Positions 20,928 through 31,212 of a stretch of DNA of 64,000 nucleotides are shown in pieces. Source of the DNA: Roseobacter sp. GAI101 (GTDB taxonomy: Bacteria > Pseudomonadota > Alphaproteobacteria > Rhodobacterales > Rhodobacteraceae); NCBI RefSeq assembly GCF_000156335.1, contig NZ_DS999213.1:3413690-3477689 (forward strand), in the 5' to 3' direction. A model generated the notes under the pieces. It was not told the DNA's origin, did not search any database, and saw only the letters and a list, made by a program, of their open reading frames with translations. Positions within the stretch are counted from its first letter, which is position 1, and each line of letters starts with the position of its first letter. A program made the position numbers and the translations under genes.

Positions 20928-21965
20928 TTAGAAATGCGACAGAAACTGGTCGATCGCAGGCTTGCCGATCGACCAGTCACAGACCAGACGCGCGCCAAGA
21001 TATTCTTCGGGATCATCGCCCTCAAGCGACCCGTTCCAGATGTAATATTTCGCGCCTGCCTCGTGCAGCTTTTGGTGGATGCGGCGCGGCCAGCTGGCGA
21101 AGATCATGTTGGCGTCGGGCTGATGCAGAAACGTCGCCCCCGCCGCACGCAGCCCTTGGGCCAGATGCGCGGCGTTGTCATTGGCTTGCTGCGCCATCAC
21201 CTTGTACAGGTCATCCTGCATATATCCGGCCATCTGTGCTGACAGATAGCGGTGTTTGGAGAACAGATGCGCCCCGCGCTTGCGCCGCAATTCGAATTCC
21301 CATGCCTTGGCCGGGTCAAAGAACACGACCGCCTCGACCCCCATGCAACCGTTCTTGGTGCCGCCAAAGCTGACAACGTCAACGCCTGCTTTCCACGTCA
21401 TCTCGGCCGGGGTGCAGCCTAATGCGACCATCGCATTGGCAAAACGCGCACCGTCCAGATGCACCGGCAGGCCGTAATCCTTGGCCACGGCAGTCAGCGC
21501 GCGGATTTCGTCCAGCGTATGAACGGACCCGCGTTCGGTCACCTGGGTGATCGACACCGGTCCGCGCTGTGCGCCATGCACATTCCCATCGGCCTGCTTT
21601 TCAATCGCGCGGCGCAACGCGTCGGGCGACATCTTATCATCTGTCTCAAGCGCCGTCAGCTTGGCCGCACCGGCGTAAAATTCAGGTGCGTTACACTCGT
21701 CTTCGTTGATATGCGCGGTGGTCGAACAGAAAATCGTCTGCCAGGGCTGCGTGTAGCAGGCCAGCGCCAGCGCATTGGCCGCCGTGCCGGTGGCCACCAG
21801 ATAAACCGCTGCCTCGGGTGCCTCGAACGCCGTGCGGATGGCATCGCGCACCTCGTCCATGATCGCGTCCTTGCCGTAAGGCATGGCATGGCCTTCGTTG
21901 GCCTGCGCCAGCCGTGCCATGATTTGCGGATGAACTGGGCCTGCATTGTCAGAGGCAAAAAACAT
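20928..21965 (-). CDS. ltaE: Low-specificity L-threonine aldolase
   Basis: The 345-residue PLP enzyme splits L-threonine or L-allo-threonine to glycine and acetaldehyde. The PLP lysine is Lys204 in SFGGTKNGCMG, and LHLDGAR-type residues (VHLDGARFANA) and NEGHAMPYG are conserved. Its start overlaps the stop of the upstream YcgN gene by 1 nt, so it is the last gene of the ribF-ycgN-ltaE unit on the minus strand. Confidence 0.9.
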   Translation of the reverse strand: MFFASDNAGPVHPQIMARLAQANEGHAMPYGKDAIMDEVRDAIRTAFEAPEAAVYLVATGTAANALALACYTQPWQTIFCSTTAHINEDECNAPEFYAGAAKLTALETDDKMSPDALRRAIEKQADGNVHGAQRGPVSITQVTERGSVHTLDEIRALTAVAKDYGLPVHLDGARFANAMVALGCTPAEMTWKAGVDVVSFGGTKNGCMGVEAVVFFDPAKAWEFELRRKRGAHLFSKHRYLSAQMAGYMQDDLYKVMAQQANDNAAHLAQGLRAAGATFLHQPDANMIFASWPRRIHQKLHEAGAKYYIWNGSLEGDDPEEYLGARLVCDWSIGKPAIDQFLSHF

Positions 21966-22435
21966 CAGGTGGGCTCCTCAATGATGTGGTCTTCCCATTC
22001 TTCGAACGGGGTGTCGAATTCCGATACGGTGTCATATTGCACCGATATCCCGGCGGTATGGACGGTTTCGGGATCGCCAGAGATCAACGGATGCCAGTCG
22101 TAAAGCGGTTTGCCCTGCCACAACAGCCGGTATGCGCAGGTCAGCGGCATCCAATAGGCGTGGGTATCCAGATTCTCGGGTTTCAGAACGATGCAGTCGG
22201 GCACGAACTGGTGGCGGTTTTCATAATGTGTGCAGCGGCAGGTGGAATCGTCAAGCAACCGGCAGGCGACACGGGTCAGGGCGACCTCCTGTGTGTCCTC
22301 GTCTTCCAGCTTGTTCAGACAACATTTACCACAGCCGTCACACAGCGCTTCCCATTCTGCGGGCGACATCTTGTTCAGCGGCTTCTTTTCCCAGAACCGC
22401 TCTGCCAATCCCCTGGGAGCAATCGGATCGGTCAT
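21965..22435 (-). CDS. YcgN family cysteine cluster protein
   Basis: The protein has 156 residues with the family's cysteine-rich core: CDGCGKCC, then VACRLLD, CRCTHYENR and PDCIVL. This spacing suggests a zinc or iron-sulfur cluster. Function is unknown in bacteria generally. It overlaps ribF by 4 nt and ltaE by 1 nt, so all three are translated together. Confidence 0.88.
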   Translation of the reverse strand: MTDPIAPRGLAERFWEKKPLNKMSPAEWEALCDGCGKCCLNKLEDEDTQEVALTRVACRLLDDSTCRCTHYENRHQFVPDCIVLKPENLDTHAYWMPLTCAYRLLWQGKPLYDWHPLISGDPETVHTAGISVQYDTVSEFDTPFEEWEDHIIEEPT

Positions 22436-23364
22436 AGCGCGGCCAGAATGGCGCGGGCCTGCGCACTGTCGGCATCCATCTGGGTGATCAATGTGTCAAT
22501 CCCATCGAATTTCTCCTCGCCCCGCAAATGCTCAATCAGGGCGACCGAAATATGCTTGCCATAAAGATCACCTTTGAAATCAAAGATAAATGTCTCGAGG
22601 TTGGCTTTGTTTTCACCGAACATCGGCCGCACGCCAAGGCTGGCGACTCCGTGGTAGCGTCCGGCCTGCGGCCCTTCCAGCACGTCCACCAACACGGCAT
22701 AGACGCCAAAGGCAGGGGGATGCAGACCATCAATCGACATATTTGCCGTGGGGTAGCCCAGCTCGCGCCCGCGCTTTTCCCCATGCAGGACAGGCCCTTC
22801 AAGGCGATGCCAGTGACCCAGCATGGCGGCTGCCTCGCGTGGCTTGCCATTGGTTAACGCGGCCCGAATGGCCGTAGACGACACGGTGCTTTCACCCTGT
22901 GCCATCAGCGGTGCAACTGTCACGCCAAAGCCCAATTGCGCACCGAATTCCACCATTTGTGCCGCGGTTCCGGCCCGGTTCTTGCCAAAGCAGAAATCGG
23001 CACCGACCACGACATGCCGTAACCCCAAGCCCTCGACCAACACGTTCTTGGCAAAATCATAGGGGCTCAGACCTGCCAGCGCGGCGTCGAACTTCACCTC
23101 ATAAAGCTTATCAACACCGATCTTTTCCAGCTGATGTGCGCGGGCTTCCGGCCCCATAAGCCGAAACGGTGCCGCGTTCGGCGCAAAAAACGCACGCGGG
23201 TGCGGCTCGAACGTCACGACGCCCAAGGGCGCTTCGGGCAGGGCTGCACGGGCAAGGTCGATGACCGACCGATGCCCCAAATGCACACCGTCAAAGTTGC
23301 CGATCGCTGCGGATGCACCCCGATCGGACTCTGCTACAAACTGATAGTCACGTATGATTTCCAT
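22432..23364 (-). CDS. ribF: Bifunctional riboflavin kinase / FAD synthetase
   Basis: The protein has 310 residues. Residues about 15-170 are the FAD synthetase nucleotidyltransferase (AIGNFDGVHLGHRSVI, with the adenylyl-binding HLGH). Residues about 180-305 are the riboflavin kinase domain (GRELGYPTANM, YHGVASLGVRPMF). It converts riboflavin to FMN and FAD. It is the first gene of the ribF-ycgN-ltaE run, with no FMN riboswitch visible upstream. Confidence 0.95.
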   Translation of the reverse strand: MEIIRDYQFVAESDRGASAAIGNFDGVHLGHRSVIDLARAALPEAPLGVVTFEPHPRAFFAPNAAPFRLMGPEARAHQLEKIGVDKLYEVKFDAALAGLSPYDFAKNVLVEGLGLRHVVVGADFCFGKNRAGTAAQMVEFGAQLGFGVTVAPLMAQGESTVSSTAIRAALTNGKPREAAAMLGHWHRLEGPVLHGEKRGRELGYPTANMSIDGLHPPAFGVYAVLVDVLEGPQAGRYHGVASLGVRPMFGENKANLETFIFDFKGDLYGKHISVALIEHLRGEEKFDGIDTLITQMDADSAQARAILAAL

Positions 23365-23426
23365 GGGCTAGGTCGTAGCCCTGTCTGACCCTGCTGACAA
23401 GCAGCCGACATGCTTCTCTGGCTGTT

Positions 23427-23462
23427 AAATATCCCGGGGGTCTGGGGGCTGGCCCCCAGCCT
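23427..23462 (-). repeat. Intergenic hairpin element, copy A
   Basis: Read on the minus strand, a GGGGGCCAGCCCCC hairpin is followed by AGACCCCCGGGATATTT and then, further left, AGCCAGAGAAG. The same order occurs at 55512. It lies just downstream of the MaoC stop and could double as a transcription end. It is one of three copies in the window. Confidence 0.7.
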
Positions 23463-23473
23463 TGCCCGAGGGT

Positions 23474-23917
23474 TCAGTCGAATTTGCGCGAAGGAGCCAG
23501 AACCGTTGCTTCGCCGATCAGGACTTTCTTCCCATCAACGGCGCAATGGCAGTCCAGCTTCACACGGCGCTTGGTGAAATCGATGTAGGTCACCTTGACC
23601 TCGGCATAAACCAGATCGCCGGGGCGCACCGGGGCCAGAAACTTGAGCGACTGCCCCATGTAGACCGTTCCATGCCCGGGCAGTTGCTCTCCGATCACGG
23701 CCGAGATCAGGCCGGCGGTCAGCATGCCATGCGCAATACGCCCTTCGAAAATTGTGTCGCGGGCATAGTCGTCATCCAGATGCACCGGATTCCGGTCTGT
23801 TGAAATCTGCGCGAACATCTCGATGTCTTCGTCCGTCACAACCTTTTGCAGATGGCGGGACATGCCCATTTCGATGTCTTCGATACAGATCGTTCCGCGC
23901 GGAAGGTTATCCAACAT
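23474..23917 (-). CDS. MaoC family dehydratase
   Basis: The hotdog-fold protein has 147 residues. The hydratase motif region (FAQISTDRNPVHLDDDYARDTIFEGRIAHGM) contains Asp and His of the R-specific enoyl-CoA hydratase site. Such enzymes hydrate enoyl-CoA or dehydrate hydroxyacyl-CoA; the chain length is unknown. It stands alone between ribF and a HAD gene, with hairpin copy A after its stop. Confidence 0.88.
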   Translation of the reverse strand: MLDNLPRGTICIEDIEMGMSRHLQKVVTDEDIEMFAQISTDRNPVHLDDDYARDTIFEGRIAHGMLTAGLISAVIGEQLPGHGTVYMGQSLKFLAPVRPGDLVYAEVKVTYIDFTKRRVKLDCHCAVDGKKVLIGEATVLAPSRKFD

Positions 23918-24008
23918 GCTACACCCTTCGAGTAATTATATGACGTGCCCGAAGGCATTTGAGACACTTAATTACTTTGCAGGTGCAGAAACGCAAGCTA
24001 AAAGTGGG

Positions 24009-24881
24009 TCAGCGAAGGTGCCCTATCGTATAGGTCGGAGAGGACATTTCCTTTTCCAGATAACGGGTTAGCGCCTCTGAATCCGGTTGAGTCTTGGTGT
24101 CGGTTTCTGCGGCTGCCAGCCCGCCAGAGATAAAGAGCGAATCAATATCCTCGCCCATCGCCCCTTTGACGTCGGTTTGGGCACCGTCACCGATGGCCAG
24201 AATATCGCGGTCGGCCACGTCCACGCCCAATGCAAAAAGCCTGCGCCGCGCCAGATCATAGATCGGCGGATGCGGCTTGCCGAAATAAAGGCTCTCGCCG
24301 CCCATCTCGGTATAGAGCGCGGCCACGGCCCCCGCACACCATTCCCGTTTGTCGCCACGGTCCACCACGATGTCAGGGTTCGCGCACAGCAGCTTCAGCC
24401 CCATTTGCTTGGCCATCAACAGTTGCGGGCGCAGAACACTTGGATCAGCCGTCGCATCAAAGGGGCCGGTGCAGACGATCCCTTCGGCATCCTCCAGCGC
24501 GACGCGAGTGATGTCGACCGGGTTTTCCAGAATGTCGATGGGGTCAAAAAAGCTTTTGTCGCTGGGCGGACCCAAGTGCCAGACATTGCTGCCAACGGTG
24601 CCCCGGTACATGGCCGCGCGTGCCGAATCACCCGAGGTCGCAATGTCGTCCCATGCGTCATCCGGCACACCGAAATGCGCCAGTTGCTTGACCACGCCTG
24701 CGCGGGGGCGGGGGGAATTGGTAACCAGCACGACCTTGCCGCCGCCCTTGCGGTAGACTTGCAGGGCCGTGACCGCGTCGGGCAACGCCTTGACGCCGTC
24801 ATGCACGCAGCCCCAAAGATCGACGAACAACGCCTCGTAGCGGTCTGAAACTTCAAACAGGTTGTTGATGATCTGGGTCAT
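24009..24881 (-). CDS. HAD-superfamily hydrolase, class IIA (TIGR01459-like)
   Basis: The protein has 290 residues and begins MTQIINNLFEVSDRYEALFVDLWGCVHDG. The nucleophile is Asp21 in DLWGCVHDG; VTNSPRP, KPHPPIYDLA and AIGDGAQTDVKGA supply the other HAD motifs. It resembles NagD-type phosphatases. The natural substrate is unknown. A TTG at 24893 is an earlier possible start and is rejected in favour of ATG. Confidence 0.87.
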   Translation of the reverse strand: MTQIINNLFEVSDRYEALFVDLWGCVHDGVKALPDAVTALQVYRKGGGKVVLVTNSPRPRAGVVKQLAHFGVPDDAWDDIATSGDSARAAMYRGTVGSNVWHLGPPSDKSFFDPIDILENPVDITRVALEDAEGIVCTGPFDATADPSVLRPQLLMAKQMGLKLLCANPDIVVDRGDKREWCAGAVAALYTEMGGESLYFGKPHPPIYDLARRRLFALGVDVADRDILAIGDGAQTDVKGAMGEDIDSLFISGGLAAAETDTKTQPDSEALTRYLEKEMSSPTYTIGHLR

Positions 24882-25000
24882 GATGCGGTCCAATCGGCAA
24901 GGGGTTCATGTGCAGAAAGCATACATCCCAAGGCGGGGCAACAACGCGCGCTGTTCTTTTGATCAAGGTGCGAAATGCAGGTGCTGGACCTGACTTTGCG

Positions 25001-25573
25001 TCACAGCCGCGTCAGCCCTTCGGCGATTTCCGCAGCTATGGCATTGGCGTCGACGCCGTCCCGTTCCGCTGAAACCCGCAAGCCCAAGACATCGGACTGG
25101 TATCTGCGCGCGAGCGTGCGCGGATCATGGCTGCCGTCAATCGCGCCGTCCGATTGTGCCTGCTGGAACAGCTCGGCAAACTGCTGTTCCATGCGCAAAA
25201 GATGCAAGTTCGCCTCGTGGGCCAAGGGGTGACGATGTGCCTGAAGCTCAAGCAGGGTCTTGGAAAGCATGCAGGCCTTGGCGGGGGCAGATTTGTTCCG
25301 GATCGCCATGGCCGGAAAGCGTTGGAGCGCCTTGATCGGGCCGTGCTCCTGTGCCAGCGCAATCAGACGCTCTAGCCCGTCTGATGCATATTTCTTCAGG
25401 GCAAGTTCGAACAAGGCATCCTTTGATCCGAAGGCCGCATAGAAACTGCCGGGTTTCATCTGCAAGGCGGCTTCGAGATCCTTCAAGGACGTGCCGGCCC
25501 AACCGCGCTGCCAAAACAGGTCGCGGGCGCGGTCGATCAATTCGTTTCGGTCATAGTTCGGTTTGCGCGGCAT
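25001..25573 (-). CDS. TetR/AcrR family transcriptional regulator
   Basis: The protein has 190 residues from MPRKPNYDRNELIDRARDL. A helix-turn-helix sits at about 28-48 (TSLKDLEAALQMKPGSFYAAF). The ligand domain resembles regulators next to quinone or electrophile-responsive genes. AGAGGA precedes ATG 25573; a longer frame to 25603 is possible. It is divergent from the AhpD-like gene with paired palindromes between them, so it probably represses both. Confidence 0.87.
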   Translation of the reverse strand: MPRKPNYDRNELIDRARDLFWQRGWAGTSLKDLEAALQMKPGSFYAAFGSKDALFELALKKYASDGLERLIALAQEHGPIKALQRFPAMAIRNKSAPAKACMLSKTLLELQAHRHPLAHEANLHLLRMEQQFAELFQQAQSDGAIDGSHDPRTLARRYQSDVLGLRVSAERDGVDANAIAAEIAEGLTRL

Positions 25574-25587
25574 GGGGTCCTCTGATC

Positions 25588-25627
25588 TTGAGCAGTCGCT
25601 CATTTATATACTTGAGTGATCGCTCAA
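25588..25627. promoter_or_regulatory. Paired operator-like palindromes for the TetR regulator
   Basis: Two related 16-nt near-palindromes, TTGAGCAGTCGCTCAT (25588-25603) and TTGAGTGATCGCTCAA (25612-25627), start 24 nt apart. They lie between the divergent TetR and carboxymuconolactone-decarboxylase-like genes. The spacing and likeness suit cooperative binding of two TetR dimers. Confidence 0.65.
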
Positions 25628-25675
25628 TAAAGCCTAAAGAATGGTAACTGACATATTTTAAAGGATGCTCCCGAC

Positions 25676-26242
25676 ATGACTTTCCCTTCCCATGATCTTG
25701 ATTCCGCACCTGAAGCGTCAAAGCCGCTTTTAGAGAAATCGCAAAAGGCGTTTGGCCGTCTGCCCGGACTGCACAAGGTTCTGGCCGAAAGCCCGCAGGC
25801 CTATGAAGCGTATCAGGTGCTTCACAAGCTTTTCACAGAGACCGATTTCAATGCAGAAGAACTGACAGTCGTTTGGCAGGCCATCAATGTGGAGAACGAA
25901 TGCCATTACTGCGTTCCCGCACATACGGGCATCGCCAAGATGATGAAGGTGTCTGAGGAAATCTCCGAGGCGCTGCGCAATGAAACAGCGCTGCCTACAC
26001 CCAAGCTCGAGGCGCTGCGCAGCTTTACGGTGCAGATGGTGCGCAACCGTGGCAACGTGACAGACGCGCAGATGCAGGCCTTCTTTGATGCAGGATACGG
26101 CCACCGTGCTGTGCTGGATGTCATTCTGGGAATGGCGCAGAAAACCATGTCAAATTACGTCAATCACGTCGCGCAGACACCCGTTGACGAGGTGTTCAAA
26201 CCCCTTGCCTGGGAACGGAGCGATACACATTTGAAGGTCTGA
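25676..26242 (+). CDS. Carboxymuconolactone decarboxylase family protein (AhpD-like)
   Basis: The protein has 188 residues. The AhpD-type redox site is NECHYCVPAHT: Cys76 and Cys79 with His83. Proteins of this kind reduce peroxides or handle electrophilic compounds using the cysteine pair. AAGGA stands just upstream of ATG. The divergent TetR regulator and its paired palindromes suggest it is induced by a small stress molecule. A terminator follows 32 nt after the stop. Confidence 0.87.
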   Translation: MTFPSHDLDSAPEASKPLLEKSQKAFGRLPGLHKVLAESPQAYEAYQVLHKLFTETDFNAEELTVVWQAINVENECHYCVPAHTGIAKMMKVSEEISEALRNETALPTPKLEALRSFTVQMVRNRGNVTDAQMQAFFDAGYGHRAVLDVILGMAQKTMSNYVNHVAQTPVDEVFKPLAWERSDTHLKV

Positions 26243-26274
26243 TCGATGCACCCTCGTGGTGCGCCAAAATGAAA

Positions 26275-26306
26275 AAAAGGCCCCCTTTTTTGAAAGGGGG
26301 CCTTTT
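26275..26306. terminator. Bidirectional terminator between AhpD-like gene and ppaC
   Basis: AAAAGGCCCCCTTT pairs perfectly with AAAGGGGGCCTTTT (14 bp) around a TTTG loop. Runs of T or A lie on both sides, so it serves both converging genes. Confidence 0.92.
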
Positions 26307-26337
26307 GTGTTCTAAGCCTTCTGAAAGTCTGGCGTGA

Positions 26338-27258
26338 TCAGACCTTGAGGTTCGGGATGATCTGTTTTTTGCGACTCATCACGCCGGGCAGCACGACGGT
26401 GTCACCGGTGACTGTCGCGCCAAAGCTTTTTTCGGCAACCGATTTGGTCAGTTCGTTGGGGATCAGCATCGTTGCTTCTTCATTCAGGATGTCGACCACG
26501 AACAGCAGAACCTGGTCTGCACCGTCTTCCGTCGCGACGCCGGGCATCGCGGCCATCAACGCATCCTTCCGGTCCAGCACGGTTGCAGGCGATGTGGTTT
26601 CCAGAACCGACACGCGGAACTGCTTGCCGCCGACTTCGTATTCCTTGCTGTCCATGCGCAGCAATTCAGCTTCCGAGAACGACGACACGTCGGATTTCGC
26701 GGCGAACATTTTTGCGGCATAATCCGGAATGTCGATGCCCAGATCCTTGGCCAGCGCATGTGCGATCGCCATGTCTTCCTGCGTCGTGGTCGGGCTGCGG
26801 AATTCCAGCGTGTCGGACAGGATGCAGGTCAGCATCGCGCCTTTGATGTTCTCTGGCATCTGCGCCATGTCGTCGCCGATCATCTTGTACATGATTGTGG
26901 CGGTGCAGGCCAATGGCTCCATGACGATGTGGATCGGGCCTTTGGTTTCAAGGCCGCCGACCAGTTTGTGGTGGTCGATGATCGCCTTGATGTCGGCGTT
27001 GTTGATGTTGTCGGGCAGTTCTGCCGGGTTGTTGGTGTCGACGATCACAACGGGCTGATCCTCTTCGACATCAGAGATGATCTGCGGTTTGTCCAGCTTC
27101 CAGTGGTCCAGCATGAACAGCGCTTCGGTGTTGGGTTCACCCAGCAGGGCAGGGGCGGCATCGACGCCTGCAATCTGGTTCAGGTACCAGGCCCAGATGA
27201 TCGGGCTGCCGGTGCTATCGGTGTCGGGGGATTTATGGCCAAAAACAAGCGTTGTCAT
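26338..27258 (-). CDS. ppaC: Manganese-dependent inorganic pyrophosphatase
   Basis: The family II pyrophosphatase has 306 residues (DHH fold). Metal ligands are His8, Asp12 and Asp14 in GHKSPDTDST, Asp74 in VIVDTNN and the DHHKLVGG motif near residue 95. The C-terminal DHHA2 part ends with SRKKQIIPNL, which holds the substrate arginine/lysines. It drives biosynthesis by removing pyrophosphate. The frame is open upstream to 27366, but the family start MTTLVFGHKS is at 27258. Confidence 0.93.
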   Translation of the reverse strand: MTTLVFGHKSPDTDSTGSPIIWAWYLNQIAGVDAAPALLGEPNTEALFMLDHWKLDKPQIISDVEEDQPVVIVDTNNPAELPDNINNADIKAIIDHHKLVGGLETKGPIHIVMEPLACTATIMYKMIGDDMAQMPENIKGAMLTCILSDTLEFRSPTTTQEDMAIAHALAKDLGIDIPDYAAKMFAAKSDVSSFSEAELLRMDSKEYEVGGKQFRVSVLETTSPATVLDRKDALMAAMPGVATEDGADQVLLFVVDILNEEATMLIPNELTKSVAEKSFGATVTGDTVVLPGVMSRKKQIIPNLKV

Positions 27259-27389
27259 ATGCGGTATCCTGCAAAGGGAGTGTTGATTTGCGCGCCTTAT
27301 AGGGCGCGGTGCGGCACTTGTCACCACCTTGAGCATCGCAGATGTCTTGGGGGTTCTCAGCGCCAATGAAATGCTGCTAGCAAGGGGTC

Positions 27390-28070
27390 ATGACCAACCC
27401 GCGCGAAACCGATCTTTACCAACCCGTCAAATCCTTTCTCGAGGATCAGGGCTATGTCGTGAAGTCGGAAGTCGGTGCCGCCGATGTGGTGGCGATCCGC
27501 GGGACGGAGCCGCCCGTGGTGGTAGAGTTGAAGCTGGGATTTTCACTGGCGTTGTTCCACCAGTGTATCGAACGGCTGAAAGTCAGCGATGACGTGTATC
27601 TTGCGGTGGCCCACAAGCCGGGCAAACCGTTTTACAAGGCGGTCAAGGCGAATACCGTTTTGGCGCGGCGGCTTGGGCTGGGGCTGATGACTGTGCGGAT
27701 CAAGGATGGACTGGTGGCGGTGCATTGCGATCCCGGCCCTTACGCCCCGCGCAAGAACGCCAAGCGCAAGACATCCTTGTTGCGGGAATTCGCACGTCGT
27801 CAGGGGGACCCCAATGATGGCGGGCAGACGCGGGCGGGGCTGGTGACGGCCTACCGTCAGGACGCGCTGAAACTTGCCATGTATCTGTTCGAGGCCGGTG
27901 CCAGCAAAGGGGCCGACGTCGCCCGCGAGACGGACGTGAAGCGGGCGACGGTCATGATGCGACATAACCATTATGGGTGGTTTGAAAAAGTTGAAAAAGG
28001 CGTATACGGGCTGACACAGGAGGGCGCGCAGGCGGTCGAAACCAGCGCACGCGTCCTTGGGTCCGGCTGA
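27390..28070 (+). CDS. DUF2161 putative PD-(D/E)XK phosphodiesterase
   Basis: The protein has 226 residues. The N-terminal half shows a nuclease-like pattern: Glu/Asp at the start (ETDLYQPVKSFLEDQGY), Asp32 in AADVVAI and VVVELKLG with Glu46 and Lys48. The C-terminal part (about 150-226) looks like a winged helix (ATVMMRHNHYGWFEKVEKGVYGLT). Whether it cuts DNA is not established. It diverges from ppaC. Confidence 0.82.
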   Translation: MTNPRETDLYQPVKSFLEDQGYVVKSEVGAADVVAIRGTEPPVVVELKLGFSLALFHQCIERLKVSDDVYLAVAHKPGKPFYKAVKANTVLARRLGLGLMTVRIKDGLVAVHCDPGPYAPRKNAKRKTSLLREFARRQGDPNDGGQTRAGLVTAYRQDALKLAMYLFEAGASKGADVARETDVKRATVMMRHNHYGWFEKVEKGVYGLTQEGAQAVETSARVLGSG

Positions 28071-28117
28071 TATTGGCCGTCAGATCGGTACCCTTAAAGT
28101 TTTTCACATGACACTGG

Positions 28118-28146
28118 TTGACTAGGGCAGATGACATCCTTAGCTA
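28118..28146 (+). promoter_or_regulatory. Candidate vegetative promoter of groESL
   Basis: TTGACT at 28118 and TAGCTA at 28141 are separated by 17 nt. The predicted start of transcription falls at the left edge of the CIRCE element, as in other HrcA-controlled operons. The -10 is weak. Confidence 0.5.
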
Positions 28147-28151
28147 CAGAT

Positions 28152-28182
28152 CGTTAGCACTCGAACCTGTTGAGTGCTAACG
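28152..28182 (+). promoter_or_regulatory. CIRCE operator (HrcA binding site)
   Basis: TTAGCACTC, nine bases, GAGTGCTAA is a perfect CIRCE inverted repeat at 28154-28180; two flanking bases on each side (CG...CG) extend it to 11 bp arms. HrcA binding here would repress groESL and release it on heat shock. Confidence 0.95.
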
Positions 28183-28245
28183 GCTGCATCCCCGGGGCTG
28201 GGGAGCGTGGCTTGGAAGAATAACTTTGAGCTTAAGAGCTGAAAG

Positions 28246-28532
28246 ATGGCATTGAAACCGCTTCACGACCGCGTGTTGGTGCGTCGCACGAAAGCGAAGA
28301 AAAAACCAAGGGTGGCTTGATCATCCCTGATTCCGCGAAAGAAAAGCCCTCCGAGGGTGAAGTCGTTGCATGTGGCGAAGGCGCACGCAAAGACAGCGGT
28401 GAGCTGATCGAGATGGCTGTAAAGCCCGGTGACAAAATCCTGTTCGGCAAATGGTCCGGCACGGAAGTCACGCTTGATGGCGAAGAGCTGCTGATGATGA
28501 AGGAAAGCGACATCATGGGGATCATCTCCTGA
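28246..28532 (+). pseudogene. groES: groES co-chaperonin gene with a one-base frameshift
   Basis: The frame from ATG 28246 reads [15 protein letters not shown] and then runs off to a stop at 28318. The rest of a normal GroES, from [19 protein letters not shown] to [11 protein letters not shown], lies in the next frame from 28290 to 28532. Adding one base between 28289 and 28290 restores a 95-residue co-chaperonin of ordinary length. The CIRCE element, ribosome binding site and downstream groEL are intact. GroES is normally essential, so a sequencing error is more likely than true loss, unless a second groES exists elsewhere. Confidence 0.85.
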
Positions 28533-28573
28533 ATTCAGGACGATCCGGGCCTTGCGCCTACATGACACGCTGA

Positions 28574-30253
<1,680 letters not shown>

Positions 30254-30294
30254 ATCACGCCGTAGGGTTTTCGAACCCTTCGCTGAAACACTTG

Positions 30295-30325
30295 GGGGCG
30301 CATCTTATCCAGATGCGCCCCTTTT
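30295..30325 (+). terminator. Terminator after groEL
   Basis: GGGGCGCATCT pairs perfectly with AGATGCGCCCC (11 bp, TATCC loop) and is followed by TTTT. It ends the groESL transcript. Confidence 0.92.
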
Positions 30326-30363
30326 CCATTGGCGCGCACCGTTGCAGTGGCCTAGATAAACCC

Positions 30364-31212
30364 ATGCGAATTTTCCTTCTGACCGCCCTCGTGATGATCG
30401 CCTTTGCCGCGAATTCACTGCTGACGCGCTTTGCCATCATCGGTGGCCATATTGATCCGACCGGCTTTGCCCTTGTGCGGGTCGGGGCGGGGGCCGCCGT
30501 CCTGACCGTTCTTCTTTGGGTGCGCGGCGGGGCGTTGAACCTGCTGCATCGTCAACGTGCCTTGGGGGCGGTTACCTTGGCGCTCTATATTATCGGCTTT
30601 TCACTGGCCTATCTGACCTTGGATGCAGGGCTGGGCGCGCTGATCCTGTTCGGGGTCGTGCAAATTGCGATGTTCGCTTATGGCGCGGTCTTTGGCAGCC
30701 CGCCGACACTCCGCCAGATCACCGGTGCCAGCCTTGCCTTTGCCGGTCTGGCCCTGGTGCTTTGGCCCGGCGCACAGACACAGGTGAACCCGGCAGGCGC
30801 AGCGCTGATGGTGGTCGCCGGTTTGGGCTGGGCGGCCTATACGATCATCGGCAAGGGATCGGCTGACCCCTTGGCCAATACGGCGGGGAATTTTCTGATC
30901 TGCGTGCCAATTGTGGCGTGTCTGCTGCTGGTCCAGACCACGCAGATCACGGCAACGGGCCTGGTGTTGGGGGCCATCTGCGGCGGGATCACATCGGGGC
31001 TAGGCTATGCCTTGTGGTATGCGGTCTTGCCCAGACTGGCGCAATCAACGGCGGCGGTGGTGCAGCTATCGGTGCCCGTTATCGCCATCCTTGCCGGCGC
31101 GGCCCTGCTGTCAGAGCCGTTAAGTCCCAAGGTCATCCTTGCCACGGTGCTGGTTCTGGGCGGGATCGGCTTGGCCGTCAGCGCAAGATCAACTCGAGCG
31201 GGTCATAGGTGA
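30364..31212 (+). CDS. DMT family transporter (EamA-like)
   Basis: The protein has 282 residues with about ten hydrophobic helices in two repeats of five, the drug/metabolite transporter layout. It begins MRIFLLTALVMIAFAANSLLTRFAI, the usual EamA start. Substrate is unknown; relatives export amino acids or metabolites. Its last 35 nt overlap the end of the convergent NUDIX gene. The frame is open to 30292, which lies in the terminator region, so ATG 30364 is used. Confidence 0.88.
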   Translation: MRIFLLTALVMIAFAANSLLTRFAIIGGHIDPTGFALVRVGAGAAVLTVLLWVRGGALNLLHRQRALGAVTLALYIIGFSLAYLTLDAGLGALILFGVVQIAMFAYGAVFGSPPTLRQITGASLAFAGLALVLWPGAQTQVNPAGAALMVVAGLGWAAYTIIGKGSADPLANTAGNFLICVPIVACLLLVQTTQITATGLVLGAICGGITSGLGYALWYAVLPRLAQSTAAVVQLSVPVIAILAGAALLSEPLSPKVILATVLVLGGIGLAVSARSTRAGHR

